A stretch of 64,000 bases of DNA from Pseudomonadota bacterium (lineage in GTDB: Bacteria; Pseudomonadota; Gammaproteobacteria; Steroidobacterales; Steroidobacteraceae): assembly GCA_003242685.1 (NCBI GenBank), contig QGVD01000011.1:1-64000 (forward strand), given 5' to 3'. Shown in pieces: positions 1 through 8,489 of the stretch; the stretch's first letter is position 1; every line of letters begins with the position of its first letter. The notes below the pieces were generated by a model. That model was given only the letters and a program-made list of their open reading frames with translations. It did not search any database and was not told the origin of the DNA. A program made the position numbers and the translations under genes.

Positions 1-57
1 GATCTCGAAGGCATCGTGGAGCGTGCGGGGCGCTGGCTGCGCGATATCATCCGCTGA
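1..57 (+). CDS. C-terminal end of a partial gene, probably penicillin-binding protein 1B
   Basis: Only the last 18 codons lie in the window. They read DLEGIVERAGRWLRDIIR and end in TGA at 55-57. The stop overlaps the ATG of the next gene (TGATG), so the two are translationally coupled. Too little is left to identify the protein alone. PBP1b is inferred because the next gene looks like LpoP, the PBP1b activator, which in Pseudomonas aeruginosa is encoded beside ponB. Confidence 0.4.
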   Translation, partial: DLEGIVERAGRWLRDIIR

Positions 58-593
58 TGCGACGCGTTCTGATCCTTCTTGCGAGCACCGCGGTGCTCGC
101 GGCCTGTCAGACACCCGGGCCGTACGAGCCCGGGCCTTCTCCGGCGCCTCGTGTGCCCGAGCCCGAACGGCGGCAGCCGGTGCCCCAACCTGAGCCGGAG
201 CCTCCTGCACCGACTCCGCCGCCACCTCCTGCGCGGCCGCCGGCGCCCCAGAAGCAGTATCGGCTGAGCGCGGCCACTGCGGCACTGGTGTCGCAGGCGC
301 GAACTCAGTCTTCCTCGGGAGATCACGCAGCGGCGGCCGCGACGGTGGAGCGCGCGCTGCGCATCGAGCCTTCGAATCCGCTGCTCTGGATCGAGCTCGG
401 GCGGATCCGTCAGGCCGAGGGCAACTACGCACAGGCCGATGCCATGGGACGCCGCGCGCTCTCGCTCGCATCGGGCGATCCGCAGACGCAGGCAGCCGCC
501 TGGAACCTGATCGCGGAGTCGCTGCGCGCGCGCCGGCGCAATCAGGAGGCTGCCGAAGCCGAGCAGCGGGCGAAGGATCTGCTGGGAGGCTGA
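57..593 (+). CDS. TPR lipoprotein, LpoP-like activator of PBP1b
   Basis: A 178-residue outer-membrane lipoprotein candidate. A short signal peptide ends in the lipobox LAAC with Cys17 as the lipidated residue. Residues 18-66 are extremely proline-rich and presumably a flexible spacer. Residues 70-175 form helical TPR-like repeats (alternating A/L-rich helices with a W-x-x-L-G pattern). Known family: LpoP of Pseudomonas has this lipobox, proline linker and TPR layout, is encoded next to ponB and stimulates the PBP1b glycosyltransferase/transpeptidase. Here the ATG overlaps the stop of the upstream gene, fitting that arrangement. The partner is seen only as a short tail, so the specific role is an inference. 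A generic TPR lipoprotein is the alternative. Confidence 0.6.
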   Translation: MRRVLILLASTAVLAACQTPGPYEPGPSPAPRVPEPERRQPVPQPEPEPPAPTPPPPPARPPAPQKQYRLSAATAALVSQARTQSSSGDHAAAAATVERALRIEPSNPLLWIELGRIRQAEGNYAQADAMGRRALSLASGDPQTQAAAWNLIAESLRARRRNQEAAEAEQRAKDLLGG

Positions 594-651
594 TTCTCGT
601 GGCGCGTCCGGATTTCCGGCGCGTCACACCGCGAAGCAGGCAGGCGAGCGT

Positions 652-689
652 GCACGAACGCGTCAGGCCGCCGGCGGGCTCGTTCGTGC
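652..689. terminator. inverted repeat between convergent lpoP-like gene and hisI
   Basis: Arms GCACGAACG (652-660) and CGTTCGTGC (681-689) are perfectly complementary, and the 20-base loop is itself GC-rich. It overlaps the hisI stop (663-665) and lies 59 bases past the lipoprotein stop. No T-tract follows on either strand, so it is only a candidate bidirectional terminator. Confidence 0.35.
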
Positions 690-1328
690 GGTGGACGTTC
701 GGCCGGCGTGTCTCGATTCGAGCTCGCGCACCACGCGCTCGAGCCCGATGCCGCGGCTGCGCAGGAGCAGCAGCAGGTGGAAGATCAGGTCCGCGGCTTC
801 GCCGACGAGCTTGTCGTCGGATTCGGCGACCGCGGCGAGCGCAACCTCGAGCCCTTCCTCACCGACCTTCTGCGCGATGCGCGTCGGACCGCGGGAGTAG
901 AGCCGTGCGGTGTAGCTGCCTTCGGGCCGGTCCGCGATGCGCTGCTCGATGACCCCCTCGAGCGCGTTCAGAAACGCGATGCGCTCGGCCGGGGTGAGCG
1001 GCTCGTCACCGAAGCACGTCGCCGTGCCGAGGTGACAGACGGGTCCGCGCGGACGGGCGATGACGAGCAGCGTATCGCGATCGCAGTCGGCGCGGATGCT
1101 TTCGAGGTCGAGCGTGTTTCCCGACGTTTCGCCCTTCTCCCACAGGCGGCCCTTGCTGCGGCTGTAGAACACGACCCGCTGCCGTTCGAGAGTCTCGCGG
1201 ACCGCTTCGCGGTTCATGTAGCCGAGCATGAGGACTGCACCCGTATCCGCATGCTGGACGATGGCAGGCACCAGCCCGCCGCCCTTGTCGAAGTCGAGTC
1301 CCTCGAGCTCGTTGAGTGTCACGTTCAT
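663..1328 (-). CDS. hisI: Bifunctional phosphoribosyl-AMP cyclohydrolase / phosphoribosyl-ATP pyrophosphatase HisIE
   Basis: Catalyses steps 2 and 3 of histidine synthesis in the cytoplasm: hydrolysis of PR-ATP to PR-AMP, then ring opening to ProFAR. Residues 1-115 are the HisI cyclohydrolase with metal-binding motifs D81-C82-D83-x-D85 and GPVCHLG...TCF (C98, H99, C105). Residues 120-205 are the HisE pyrophosphatase with its acidic helix motif ([10 protein letters not shown]...E-A-x-D). The last ~15 residues are an unconserved Ser/Thr/Arg/Pro tail. The length of 221 fits fused HisIE proteins. Last gene of the operon; its ATG overlaps the hisF stop by four bases (ATGA). Confidence 0.96.
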   Translation of the reverse strand: MNVTLNELEGLDFDKGGGLVPAIVQHADTGAVLMLGYMNREAVRETLERQRVVFYSRSKGRLWEKGETSGNTLDLESIRADCDRDTLLVIARPRGPVCHLGTATCFGDEPLTPAERIAFLNALEGVIEQRIADRPEGSYTARLYSRGPTRIAQKVGEEGLEVALAAVAESDDKLVGEAADLIFHLLLLLRSRGIGLERVVRELESRHAGRTSTARTSPPAA

Positions 1329-2092
1329 GGGCGTACCTCGATCCCGGCGGCACGCAGCTCGCGCTTGAGATCGCCGATGGCGATCGCGCCGGTGTGGAAC
1401 ACGCTGGCGGCGAGCGCGGCGTCGACGTCAGCGTCCCGGAACACGTCCCGGAAATGCTCGATCGCGCCGGCGCCGCCGGACGCCACCAGCGGCACGCTGC
1501 AGAGCGCGCGTACCTCGTGGAGCTGGGCGATGTCGTAGCCCTTGCGGACGCCGTCACTCGCCATGCAGTTGAGGACGATCTCGCCGGCGCCGCGCTCCTG
1601 CACTTCACGGACCCACTGGAGCGTGTCGCGGCCGCTGTCGCGCGAGCGGTTCGGATCGCCGGTGAACTGGTACACGCGATAGCCCTGCGGCGTCACCAGC
1701 GAGTCGATGCCGACGACCACGCACTGCGCGCCGAAGCGCGCCGCGAGCGCATCGATGAGATCCGGGTTCGCGAGGGCAGGGGAGTTGACGGAGACCTTCT
1801 CCGCGCCTGCGTTGAGGATCTCCTCCGCGTCCGCCACCGAGCGGATACCTCCGGCGACACAGAACGGAATGTCGAGCACCCGCGCGACGCGCCGCACCCA
1901 CTCGCGATCGACGGAGCGGCCTTCCGGGCTCGCCGTGATGTCGTAGAACACGAGCTCGTCCGCGCCCTCGTCACGATAGCGCGCCGCGAGCTCGAGTATG
2001 TCTCCCACGACGCGGTGGTCGCGGAAGCGGACGCCCTTTACGACCTGCCCGTCGCGGACGTCGAGACAGGGAATGATGCGTTTGGCAAGAAT
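1325..2092 (-). CDS. hisF: Imidazole glycerol phosphate synthase cyclase subunit HisF
   Basis: Makes imidazole glycerol phosphate and AICAR from PRFAR, using ammonia channelled from HisH. It is a (beta/alpha)8 barrel of 255 residues with catalytic Asp11 (IPCLDV) and Asp130 (VVVGID) where family members have them. The start is unusual. The frame aligns with the MLAKRIIP start of E. coli HisF only if the ATT codon at 2092-2090 is the initiator. No in-frame ATG, GTG, TTG or CTG lies just upstream, only about 40 arginine-rich codons without similarity. A GAGGAG ribosome binding site lies eight bases before the ATT. The gene begins inside the 3' end of hisA and overlaps it by 55 bases. A one-base sequence error is the alternative. 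Confidence 0.93.
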   Translation of the reverse strand: MLAKRIIPCLDVRDGQVVKGVRFRDHRVVGDILELAARYRDEGADELVFYDITASPEGRSVDREWVRRVARVLDIPFCVAGGIRSVADAEEILNAGAEKVSVNSPALANPDLIDALAARFGAQCVVVGIDSLVTPQGYRVYQFTGDPNRSRDSGRDTLQWVREVQERGAGEIVLNCMASDGVRKGYDIAQLHEVRALCSVPLVASGGAGAIEHFRDVFRDADVDAALAASVFHTGAIAIGDLKRELRAAGIEVRP

Positions 2093-2814
2093 GGTCGCAA
2101 CTCCTCGGGAGTGATCCGCTCTTCGAGCAGCGCCTTGCCGCTCACCGTCGCGGCGACGCCGACCGCATCGAGCGCGGCGAGATCGACCGCGCTGCGCACG
2201 CCGCCCGACGCCTGCCAGGCGAGCTGCGGAAAGCGGCGCACGGCTTCGCGATAGAGCTCGACGTTGGGCCCGGTGAGGGCGCCGTCGCGAGCGATGTCCG
2301 TGCAGAGAACGTGGCGGAGCCCCAGTGCGAGGAAGGGCTCGAGCGCGCGCCACAGCGTGAGAGCGGTCTGCCGTGTCCAGCCGCGCGTGTGAACGATCGG
2401 CTCGCCTTCGGCGGAGAGGCGCACGTCGAACGCCAGACAGATGTGCTCGGGGCCGAAACGCTCGAGCCAGCCGGCGACTTCCTCCGGCCGCTCGATGGCC
2501 GCGCTGCCGACGACGACGCGGTCGACGCCATGGCGCAGCAGATCGTCGATGACTGCGGCGGAGCGCACGCCACCGCCCACCTGCATGCGTACCGCCTTCT
2601 GTGAGCTCAGCGCGACGATGACGGAGCGGTTTGCAAGCACGCCGTCCTTCGCGCCGTCGAGATCCACGACGTGAAGCCAGGTGGCGCCGAGCTCGCGATA
2701 GCGCAGCAGCAGCTCGTGAGGCTCGAGGTCGTAGCGCGTCTCCGCGCCGAAATCCCCCTGGAACAGTCGTACGCAGCGTCCGCCGCGCAGGTCTATCGCG
2801 GGAATGAGCAGCAT
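2038..2814 (-). CDS. hisA: ProFAR isomerase HisA
   Basis: 1-(5-phosphoribosyl)-5-[(5-phosphoribosylamino)methylideneamino]imidazole-4-carboxamide isomerase, the Amadori rearrangement step of histidine synthesis. It is a (beta/alpha)8 barrel of 258 residues. The first strand reads [11 protein letters not shown] with catalytic Asp8, and the second catalytic Asp is D130 (CLAFDVR). Phosphate-binding GG motifs occur in both half barrels (VGGGVRS and ASGGVRS). The ATG overlaps the hisH stop (ATGA) and the 3' end runs 55 bases into hisF. Confidence 0.97.
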   Translation of the reverse strand: MLLIPAIDLRGGRCVRLFQGDFGAETRYDLEPHELLLRYRELGATWLHVVDLDGAKDGVLANRSVIVALSSQKAVRMQVGGGVRSAAVIDDLLRHGVDRVVVGSAAIERPEEVAGWLERFGPEHICLAFDVRLSAEGEPIVHTRGWTRQTALTLWRALEPFLALGLRHVLCTDIARDGALTGPNVELYREAVRRFPQLAWQASGGVRSAVDLAALDAVGVAATVSGKALLEERITPEELRPFLPNASFPVSTSATGRS

Positions 2815-3410
2815 CAGCCGAGCCTCAGGAAATTGGCGAGTATGCGCGCGCCGGTGCGGCCGGAGCGCTCCGGGTGGAACTGCGTGCCCCAGAAGTTCCC
2901 CCGACGCACGACGGCAGAGAGCTTCTCACCGTATTCGACGGCGGCGAGCGTCGCGTCGCAGACGGGCGCCGCATAGCCGTGGACGAAGTAGAAGTAGTCG
3001 CCTGGCTCGATGCCATCGAGGAGGGGATCCTCCTTGAGCAGCTCGAGCGAGTTCCACCCCATGTGCGGCACGGGAAGGCCCGGGCGTGCTTCGAGCCGGC
3101 GCACGGATTGCGGCAGCACACCGAGGCACGCGGTATCGCCTTCTTCCGAAGCGGCGAACAGAAGCTGCATGCCGAGGCAGATTCCGAGAACGGGCTGTGC
3201 GAGACGCGGCAGGAGCGTCGCGAGGCCGCTCGCCTGCAGACGGCGCATGGCATCACCCGCCGAGCCGACGCCGGGCAGGATAACGCGAGGCGCGCATTCG
3301 ATCTCGCGGACGTCGCTCGTGACGCGCGAGCGCGCGCCGAGGCGCTCGAGCGCGTACTGGAGCGAGGCGAGGTTTGCACCTCCGCTGTCGATGATTACGG
3401 TCTCGTCCAT
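2814..3410 (-). CDS. hisH: Imidazole glycerol phosphate synthase glutaminase subunit HisH
   Basis: Class I glutamine amidotransferase (198 residues) that supplies ammonia to HisF. The nucleophile elbow GICLGMQ places the catalytic Cys at 78. The His and Glu of the triad are H179 and E181 in FHPERSG. It forms a heterodimer with HisF, encoded two genes downstream. Only four bases separate its ATG from the hisB stop. Confidence 0.97.
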   Translation of the reverse strand: MDETVIIDSGGANLASLQYALERLGARSRVTSDVREIECAPRVILPGVGSAGDAMRRLQASGLATLLPRLAQPVLGICLGMQLLFAASEEGDTACLGVLPQSVRRLEARPGLPVPHMGWNSLELLKEDPLLDGIEPGDYFYFVHGYAAPVCDATLAAVEYGEKLSAVVRRGNFWGTQFHPERSGRTGARILANFLRLG

Positions 3411-3414
3411 GGCC

Positions 3415-4488
3415 CTAGAGGACGCCCTTGGTGCTCGGCAGCTCGGTTCCTTCGCGGCGGATCGCCTGACGCAGCGCCCGTCCCGTCGCCTTGAAGCAGG
3501 CTTCGACCATGTGATGCGAGTTCTCGCCCGTGACGCTCACGTGCAGCGCCGCGCCGAGCGAGTCCGCGAGCGAGCGGAAGAAGTGGGGCACGAGCTCGGT
3601 GGGGAGTCCCCCGACCTGCTCGCGACCGAAACGGCCTTCGAATACTGCGTACGCCCGGCCCGACAGATCGAGCGCGACCTGAGCGCGGGCCTCGTCCATC
3701 GGCAGCAGGAAACCGTAGCGCGCGATGCCGGCCTTGTCGCCGAGCGCGCGGCGCAGAGCCTCGCCGAGGGCGAGCGCGCAGTCCTCCACGGTGTGGTGCT
3801 CGTCGACGTGCAGATCGCCCCGGCAGTCGAGCTGCAGGGAGAAACCGCCGTGCTTGGCGATCTGCTCGAGCATGTGGTCGAAGAAACCGATGCCCGTGCG
3901 GACGGCGATCGGACCCGGCGAGTCGAGGTCGACGGCCACGTCGATCTGCGTTTCCCGGGTGACACGCTGCACGTGGGCGCGGCGCGCGGTGAGCTCGCGC
4001 ACGATACCGCCCCACGTTTCCTCCGGCGTGCCGTCGCGGCGCACACGCAGTCCCCGCACGCCGAGATTGCGCGCGAACTCGAGGTCGGTGTCGCGATCGC
4101 CGATCACGGCGCTGCGGGCGAGATCGACGCCGCCTTCGCGCAGTAAATCGCGCACCAGCGCGGTACGCGGCTTGCGGCACTCGCAGCCGTCGGAAGGCAG
4201 ATGCGGGCAGATGAACACGGCCTCGAACTCGATGCCCTGCGATGCGAAGGCATCGAGAATGAACCGGTGTGCGGTCTCGAACGCGGCGCGCGGAAAGCGC
4301 TCGGTCCCGAGCCCGTCCTGGTTCGTCACCATGACGAGGCGGTAACCCGCACGCCGCAGCTCACCGAGAGCCGCGAAGACGCCGGGCATGAAGCGGATCT
4401 TCTCGAGCGCGTCCACCTGCTCGTCGGGCGGCTCCTCGACGAGCGTGCCGTCGCGATCGACGAAGAGAACTGCGCCACTCTTGCTCAT
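3415..4488 (-). CDS. hisB: Bifunctional histidinol-phosphatase / imidazoleglycerol-phosphate dehydratase HisB
   Basis: A 357-residue fusion catalysing two histidine pathway steps. The N-terminal half is a HAD phosphatase with DRDGTL (nucleophile D11, acid D13) and a zinc-binding cluster CPHLPSDGCECRK. The C-terminal half (from about 167) is IGP dehydratase with the metal-binding FFDHMLEQ and DEHHTVEDCA motifs. The ATG at 4488 fits the E. coli-type start and overlaps the hisC stop (ATGA). Fused HisB is typical of gamma-proteobacteria. Confidence 0.97.
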   Translation of the reverse strand: MSKSGAVLFVDRDGTLVEEPPDEQVDALEKIRFMPGVFAALGELRRAGYRLVMVTNQDGLGTERFPRAAFETAHRFILDAFASQGIEFEAVFICPHLPSDGCECRKPRTALVRDLLREGGVDLARSAVIGDRDTDLEFARNLGVRGLRVRRDGTPEETWGGIVRELTARRAHVQRVTRETQIDVAVDLDSPGPIAVRTGIGFFDHMLEQIAKHGGFSLQLDCRGDLHVDEHHTVEDCALALGEALRRALGDKAGIARYGFLLPMDEARAQVALDLSGRAYAVFEGRFGREQVGGLPTELVPHFFRSLADSLGAALHVSVTGENSHHMVEACFKATGRALRQAIRREGTELPSTKGVL

Positions 4489-5537
4489 CGCAGTGCTCCG
4501 ATGACGCGGTCGTTCTGCTCCGGCGTGCCGACGCTGATACGCACGGCGCGCTCGAGCCCCGGCCGGCGCACGTCGCGGATCAGGATCCCCGCATCGCGCA
4601 CGCGCTCGAGCATCCGGTCCGGCTCGTGCAGCTCGACGAGCAGGAAGTTCGCGGCGCTCGGCCAGACACGGATCACGCCGGGAAGCTCTGCGAGGCCGGC
4701 TGCGAGGCGTGCACGCTCCGCAATGATGGTCGCGACGCGGCGCTCGCTCACGGCGAGCTGAGCCGGCTCGAGGAGCCGGAGCACCGCTTCGATCGTGAGC
4801 TGCGTGATGGCGTAAGGCTGTATGACCTTGGAGAGCAGCGCGATCACGTCGGGATGCGCGATGAGCGTGCCGCAGCGCGCGCCCGCGAGCCCGTGAGCCT
4901 TCGACAGCGTGCGCAGCACCGCGATGTGCGGGAAGCGATCGATGTGACGCGCGAGGCTCGGCTTCTCGGCAAATTCGAGATAGGCCTCGTCGACGACGAG
5001 CAGCGCGCGTCCGGTGAGCGCCTCCGCGAGACGCAGCACGGCATCCTCGTCGAGCAGATTGCCGGTGGGGTTGTTCGGCGAGCACAGGAACACGAGCTTC
5101 ACGCGCGCGTCGCACCGCTCGAGCACCGCCCGTTCGTCGAGCGCGAAACCGCGGCCGGCATCGAGCGGTACCGTGACGAGGTCGGCGCCCTGGATGCGCG
5201 CGGCAACGGAGTACATGCCGAAGGTCGGCGGGCAGATCAGCACCGCATCCTGTCCGGCACGGCAGAACGCGCGCGTCAGCAGATCGATGTGCTCGTCGCT
5301 GCCCCGGCCGACGAGCACGCGCTCGACCGGTACTCCGTAGAGCGCCGCGAGCCGCTCGGCCAGCACGCGCGGAAAGGGTTCCGGGTAGCGGTTGAGCCCC
5401 GCGAGCGTGTCGTCACCGAGCGCACGCCAGGGCAGCTCGTTGGCGTGCATACGCTCGTAGATCGGCTCCCAGGTCGCGTGCTCGTAGGGCTTCAGCGCCA
5501 GGATGTCCGGTCGTGCGAGTCCGTTCAGCCAGCTCAT
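4485..5537 (-). CDS. hisC: Histidinol-phosphate aminotransferase HisC
   Basis: PLP-dependent fold-type I transaminase (350 residues) that converts imidazole acetol phosphate to histidinol phosphate with glutamate. Visible sites are SPNNPTG (N156), VVDEAY (D183, contacts the PLP ring nitrogen) and TLSKAHGLAG with Schiff-base Lys213. The start at 5537 gives the expected N-terminus and overlaps the hisD stop by four bases. Confidence 0.96.
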   Translation of the reverse strand: MSWLNGLARPDILALKPYEHATWEPIYERMHANELPWRALGDDTLAGLNRYPEPFPRVLAERLAALYGVPVERVLVGRGSDEHIDLLTRAFCRAGQDAVLICPPTFGMYSVAARIQGADLVTVPLDAGRGFALDERAVLERCDARVKLVFLCSPNNPTGNLLDEDAVLRLAEALTGRALLVVDEAYLEFAEKPSLARHIDRFPHIAVLRTLSKAHGLAGARCGTLIAHPDVIALLSKVIQPYAITQLTIEAVLRLLEPAQLAVSERRVATIIAERARLAAGLAELPGVIRVWPSAANFLLVELHEPDRMLERVRDAGILIRDVRRPGLERAVRISVGTPEQNDRVIGALR

Positions 5538-6889
5538 CGCGTCCCGTCCCCGGAGGAGACCTTCGCCGGCCTGGCGAGCGCATCGAGGCGGCAGGAGACT
5601 GCGCGCGCGTGCGCATCGAGCCCCTCGAGCTCCGCCAGCGTGACCGCGACGGGGCCGAGCGCGCGCAGGCCGTCCGGCGTGAGCTCCTGCACGGTGATGC
5701 GCTTGACGAAATCGTCGAGCGACAGACCGCTGTAGGCGCGCGCGTAGCCGTAGGTCGGCAGCACGTGGTTCGTGCCGGAACAGTAGTCGCCCATGGGCTC
5801 GGGCGTCCATTCGCCGAGGAAGATCGAGCCGGCGTGCTGGATACGCGGCAGCAGGGCGCGCGGGTCACGGGTGTGAACGATGAGATGCTCGGGCGCGTAC
5901 TCGTTCGAGACGTCGACGGCTGCGTCGAGATCCTTCACCACGATGCAGCGCGCGGCGCGCACGGACTCCTGCAGCACCGCGTTGCGCGAGAGCCGCGCCA
6001 TCTGCGCGTGCACCTGCTCGACGACGGCCTGCGCGAGAGTCCGCGACGACGTGACGAGCACGGCCTGTGCCTGAGTGTCGTGCTCCGCCTGGGCGAGCAG
6101 ATCGGCGGCGACGAAGGCGGGCCGCGCGTTCTCGTCCGCGATCACGAGCACTTCGGACGGACCTGCCGGCAGATCGCAGGCTGCGCCTGCGGGATCGGCA
6201 GCGACGAGCTGTTTCGCGGCCGTGACCCATGCGCTGCCGGGACCGAAGATCTTGTCGACCTTGGGCACCGTCTGTGTGCCGTAGGCCATCGCGGCGATCG
6301 CCTGCGCACCGCCGACGCAGAACACCGTGTCGATGCCGCAGAGCTCGGCGGCCACGAGCACTGCCGGATCGGGCTGGCCGTCGGGGCGCGGACCCGTGCA
6401 CAGCACGCGGCGCGGACATCCCGCGATGCGCGCGGGCACCGCGAGCATGATCACGGCGGAGGGCAGCGGCGCCTGTGAGGCGGGCACATACAGGCCCACG
6501 GCCTGGATGGGGCGCACGATGCGTTCGCACAGCACGCCGGGCATCGTCTCCACCATCAGCGGTCCGCCGAGCTGTGCCGTATGGAAGCGCTCGACGTTCG
6601 CGATCGCCTGCTCGATGGCCGCGATCTGATTCGCCTGGAGCGCCCTGCGCGCCGCCGCGAACTGCGCACGGGTCACTGCGAAGCTCTCCACGCGCACGCG
6701 GTCGAACTGCTCCGTGAAGCGGCGCAGCGCGTCGTCGCCCTCGCGCCTCACGGTCGCGATGATGTCGGCCACGCGTGCGACGATGTCGTCGCGCCGTGAC
6801 TGCACGGGACGCGCGAGCGCTGCCTGCCGGCCGGCGGCATCGAGCGCATCCCACTCGATGATCTGAAGGACGGCGGGGGCGGCGCTCAT
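5534..6889 (-). CDS. hisD: Histidinol dehydrogenase HisD
   Basis: Zinc- and NAD-dependent enzyme that oxidises histidinol to histidine in two steps. The 451-residue protein is slightly longer than the usual 430-440. Family motifs are present: the AGPSEVLV loop, the FGPGSAWV region and the Glu-His pair in EYAPEHL near the C-terminus that act as base and acid. The ATG at 6889 overlaps the hisG stop (ATGA). Confidence 0.97.
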   Translation of the reverse strand: MSAAPAVLQIIEWDALDAAGRQAALARPVQSRRDDIVARVADIIATVRREGDDALRRFTEQFDRVRVESFAVTRAQFAAARRALQANQIAAIEQAIANVERFHTAQLGGPLMVETMPGVLCERIVRPIQAVGLYVPASQAPLPSAVIMLAVPARIAGCPRRVLCTGPRPDGQPDPAVLVAAELCGIDTVFCVGGAQAIAAMAYGTQTVPKVDKIFGPGSAWVTAAKQLVAADPAGAACDLPAGPSEVLVIADENARPAFVAADLLAQAEHDTQAQAVLVTSSRTLAQAVVEQVHAQMARLSRNAVLQESVRAARCIVVKDLDAAVDVSNEYAPEHLIVHTRDPRALLPRIQHAGSIFLGEWTPEPMGDYCSGTNHVLPTYGYARAYSGLSLDDFVKRITVQELTPDGLRALGPVAVTLAELEGLDAHARAVSCRLDALARPAKVSSGDGTR

Positions 6890-7788
6890 GCGAGCATCTT
6901 CTCGACGGGCAGCACCAGCATCGCGCTCGCGCCGGCCTTCTTCAGACTCTCGAGCGTCTCCCAGAACACGTTCTCGCGGCATACCGCGTGCACGGCCACC
7001 TTGTCCGGGAAGCCCTCGAGCGGAATGATGGTGGGCGACTCGCTGCCCGGCAGGAGGCGCCGGATCTCGGGGAGCGCGGCACGCGGCGCGTGCAGCATGA
7101 TGTACTTGCTCTCGCGCACCTGCTGCACGCCTTCGATGCGCATCAGCAGCCGCTGGACCCACTCGTCCTTCTGCGGCGGAAGCTCGACCGGCGTGCGGAT
7201 GAGCACCGCGTGGCTCTCGAGAACGGTCTCGACCTCGCGCAGATGATTCGCCTGCAGCGTCGAGCCGGTGGAAACGAGATCGCAGATGAGATCGGCACGC
7301 CCGAGCCGCGGGGCGATCTCCACGGCGCCGGACAGCGTGACGATCTCGGCCTGCACGTCACGCTCGCGCAGAAACTTCTCGAGCAGATAAGGGTAGGTGG
7401 TCGCGATCCGCTTGCCGCGGAGCGATGAAGGTCCCTCGTAGCTCGTGCCTTCGGGCACGGCGAGCGAGAGCCGGCAGCGGCCGAAGTCGAGCGTGCGCAC
7501 GACCTCGAAGCGCGCGCGGTGCCCGCGCGCGGCGAGCTCGAGCCGCTTCTCCTCGATCACGTTCATGCCGACGAGCCCGAGATCGCACACGTCTTCCTGT
7601 ACGAGGTCGGGAATGTCGTCGTCGCGCACGAAGAGCACGTCGAGCGGCATGTTCTCGCCGTAGCCCATGAGCTGATCCTTGCCGCGCGAGAGCTTGAGGC
7701 CGCAGCGCGTGAGCAGGTCGAGCGAGGGATCGGTGAGACGGCCGGACTTCTGGACCGCGAGCTTCAGACGCAGGTCGCCTTCATCCAT
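6886..7788 (-). CDS. hisG: ATP phosphoribosyltransferase HisG (long form)
   Basis: First committed enzyme of histidine synthesis, joining ATP and PRPP. At 300 residues it is the long, single-subunit form with a C-terminal ACT-like regulatory domain (about 225-300), where histidine feedback normally acts. The N-terminal half has the VQKSGRL start and the LVSTGSTLQAN PRPP-binding loop. ATG at 7788 was chosen because it matches the E. coli length. It lies inside the last codons of the TrpR-like gene (8-base overlap). No HisZ is needed for this form. Confidence 0.96.
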   Translation of the reverse strand: MDEGDLRLKLAVQKSGRLTDPSLDLLTRCGLKLSRGKDQLMGYGENMPLDVLFVRDDDIPDLVQEDVCDLGLVGMNVIEEKRLELAARGHRARFEVVRTLDFGRCRLSLAVPEGTSYEGPSSLRGKRIATTYPYLLEKFLRERDVQAEIVTLSGAVEIAPRLGRADLICDLVSTGSTLQANHLREVETVLESHAVLIRTPVELPPQKDEWVQRLLMRIEGVQQVRESKYIMLHAPRAALPEIRRLLPGSESPTIIPLEGFPDKVAVHAVCRENVFWETLESLKKAGASAMLVLPVEKMLA

Positions 7789-8170
7789 GACGCGTGACCT
7801 CCGGGCGCGCAGCGGACTGTGCGGCGCGTACGCCGTTGCCGCGGCGGGCACCATTCGAGCGGCGTGCCGCCTCGAGGCGGCGGACCGCGAGCGCGTATCC
7901 GCCGTTGCCGTTGGCGAGGAAGCGCGCCACCCGTCCGATGGTGGTGACGCTCACGCCGGTCAGGCGGTGGATCTCGCGGTAGGAGAGGCCGCGGCGCAGC
8001 CATTCGACGACCGCCCAGCGGTCCGCCATCGCCTGCAGCTCGGCGGGCGTGCACAGGTCGCGGAAGAAGGCGCGGCACTCCTCGGGAGTGCGCAGCGAGG
8101 TGATCGCCGCGTAGAGATTGCGCTCGGCGAGCGCTTCCTGGCGCGGGCTGACGTTACGGTGCAGTTTCAT
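7781..8170 (-). CDS. TrpR/YerC-family transcriptional regulator heading the his operon
   Basis: A 129-residue DNA-binding protein of the YerC/YecD branch of the TrpR superfamily. Residues 10-60 match the TrpR helices. The helix-turn-helix is around LSYREIHRLTGVSVTTIGRV, followed by the family's characteristic GNGGY. The Arg/Ala-rich tail after residue 100 is variable. YerC-type proteins encoded before his genes have been proposed as histidine repressors (HisR) in comparative studies. Position as first gene of the operon, overlapping hisG, supports autoregulation plus control of his. The effector is inferred. The AT-rich tandem repeat just upstream is the obvious operator candidate. Confidence 0.88.
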   Translation of the reverse strand: MKLHRNVSPRQEALAERNLYAAITSLRTPEECRAFFRDLCTPAELQAMADRWAVVEWLRRGLSYREIHRLTGVSVTTIGRVARFLANGNGGYALAVRRLEAARRSNGARRGNGVRAAQSAARPEVTRHG

Positions 8171-8180
8171 GCCGTCTCGG

Positions 8181-8210
8181 GTGTATTAACGTATTAGCAC
8201 ATTAGCACAA
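8181..8210 (-). promoter_or_regulatory. AT-rich tandem repeat: candidate operator/promoter of the his operon
   Basis: Three consecutive 8-mers, ATTAACGT, ATTAGCAC and ATTAGCAC, fill 8185-8208, an AT-rich island in very GC-rich DNA. On the minus strand they also offer TTGTGC and TAATAC boxes 16 bases apart (8205-8210 and 8183-8188). A promoter there would start transcription almost at the ATG (8170). The position suits binding by the TrpR-like regulator encoded next to it. Confidence 0.5.
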
Positions 8211-8270
8211 CGGCGGTGTTCCGGCCAGCGCGACACGGCGCGGCGCCTGGAGAAGTGTGGACAGTATCGC

Positions 8271-8299
8271 TTGACTGCCTGTGGGGGCGGCCCTAGACT
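8271..8299 (+). promoter_or_regulatory. Sigma-70-type promoter for the metXB leader
   Basis: TTGACT (8271-8276), a 17-base spacer and TAGACT (8294-8299). The predicted start near 8306 falls immediately before the first stem of the SAM riboswitch, so promoter and aptamer positions support each other. Confidence 0.7.
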
Positions 8300-8307
8300 G
8301 CCGCGCA

Positions 8308-8416
8308 CTCATCGAGACCGGCTGAGGGAAAGGCCCTTCGACGCCGGGGCAACCGCCAGGCCTAACCAGTCTGGAAAGGTGCCAACTCCTGCGACCTTGC
8401 GAGGTCGACAGATGAG
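8308..8416 (+). ncRNA. SAM-I (S-box) riboswitch aptamer upstream of metX
   Basis: The conserved S-box blocks appear in order: P1 5' strand CTCATC (8308-8313) followed by GAGACCGG, the kink-turn segment GCTGAGGGA, GGGGCAACC (pseudoknot partner), a P3 stem CCAG/CTGG, AAGGTGCCAACTCCTGC, and P4 CGACCT-tgcg-AGGTCG (8392-8407). The P1 3' strand GATGAG (8411-8416) pairs exactly with the 5' strand. SAM-I aptamers bind S-adenosylmethionine and switch off methionine genes. Here the downstream genes metX and metB make methionine precursors, as expected. Confidence 0.93.
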
Positions 8417-8489
8417 CAGTCGCGTAGCCTGCGCTCCGCTCTCGAGCGGGGTAGCACGGATGGGCGCGACAGACCCGCGTGTTGTGCGG

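Noticed and set aside
4485-5115. Long upstream extensions of hisB and hisC frames
   Set aside because: The extensions are Arg/Ala-rich and lie inside the neighbouring his genes; starts at 4488 and 5537 give family lengths and ATGA overlaps.
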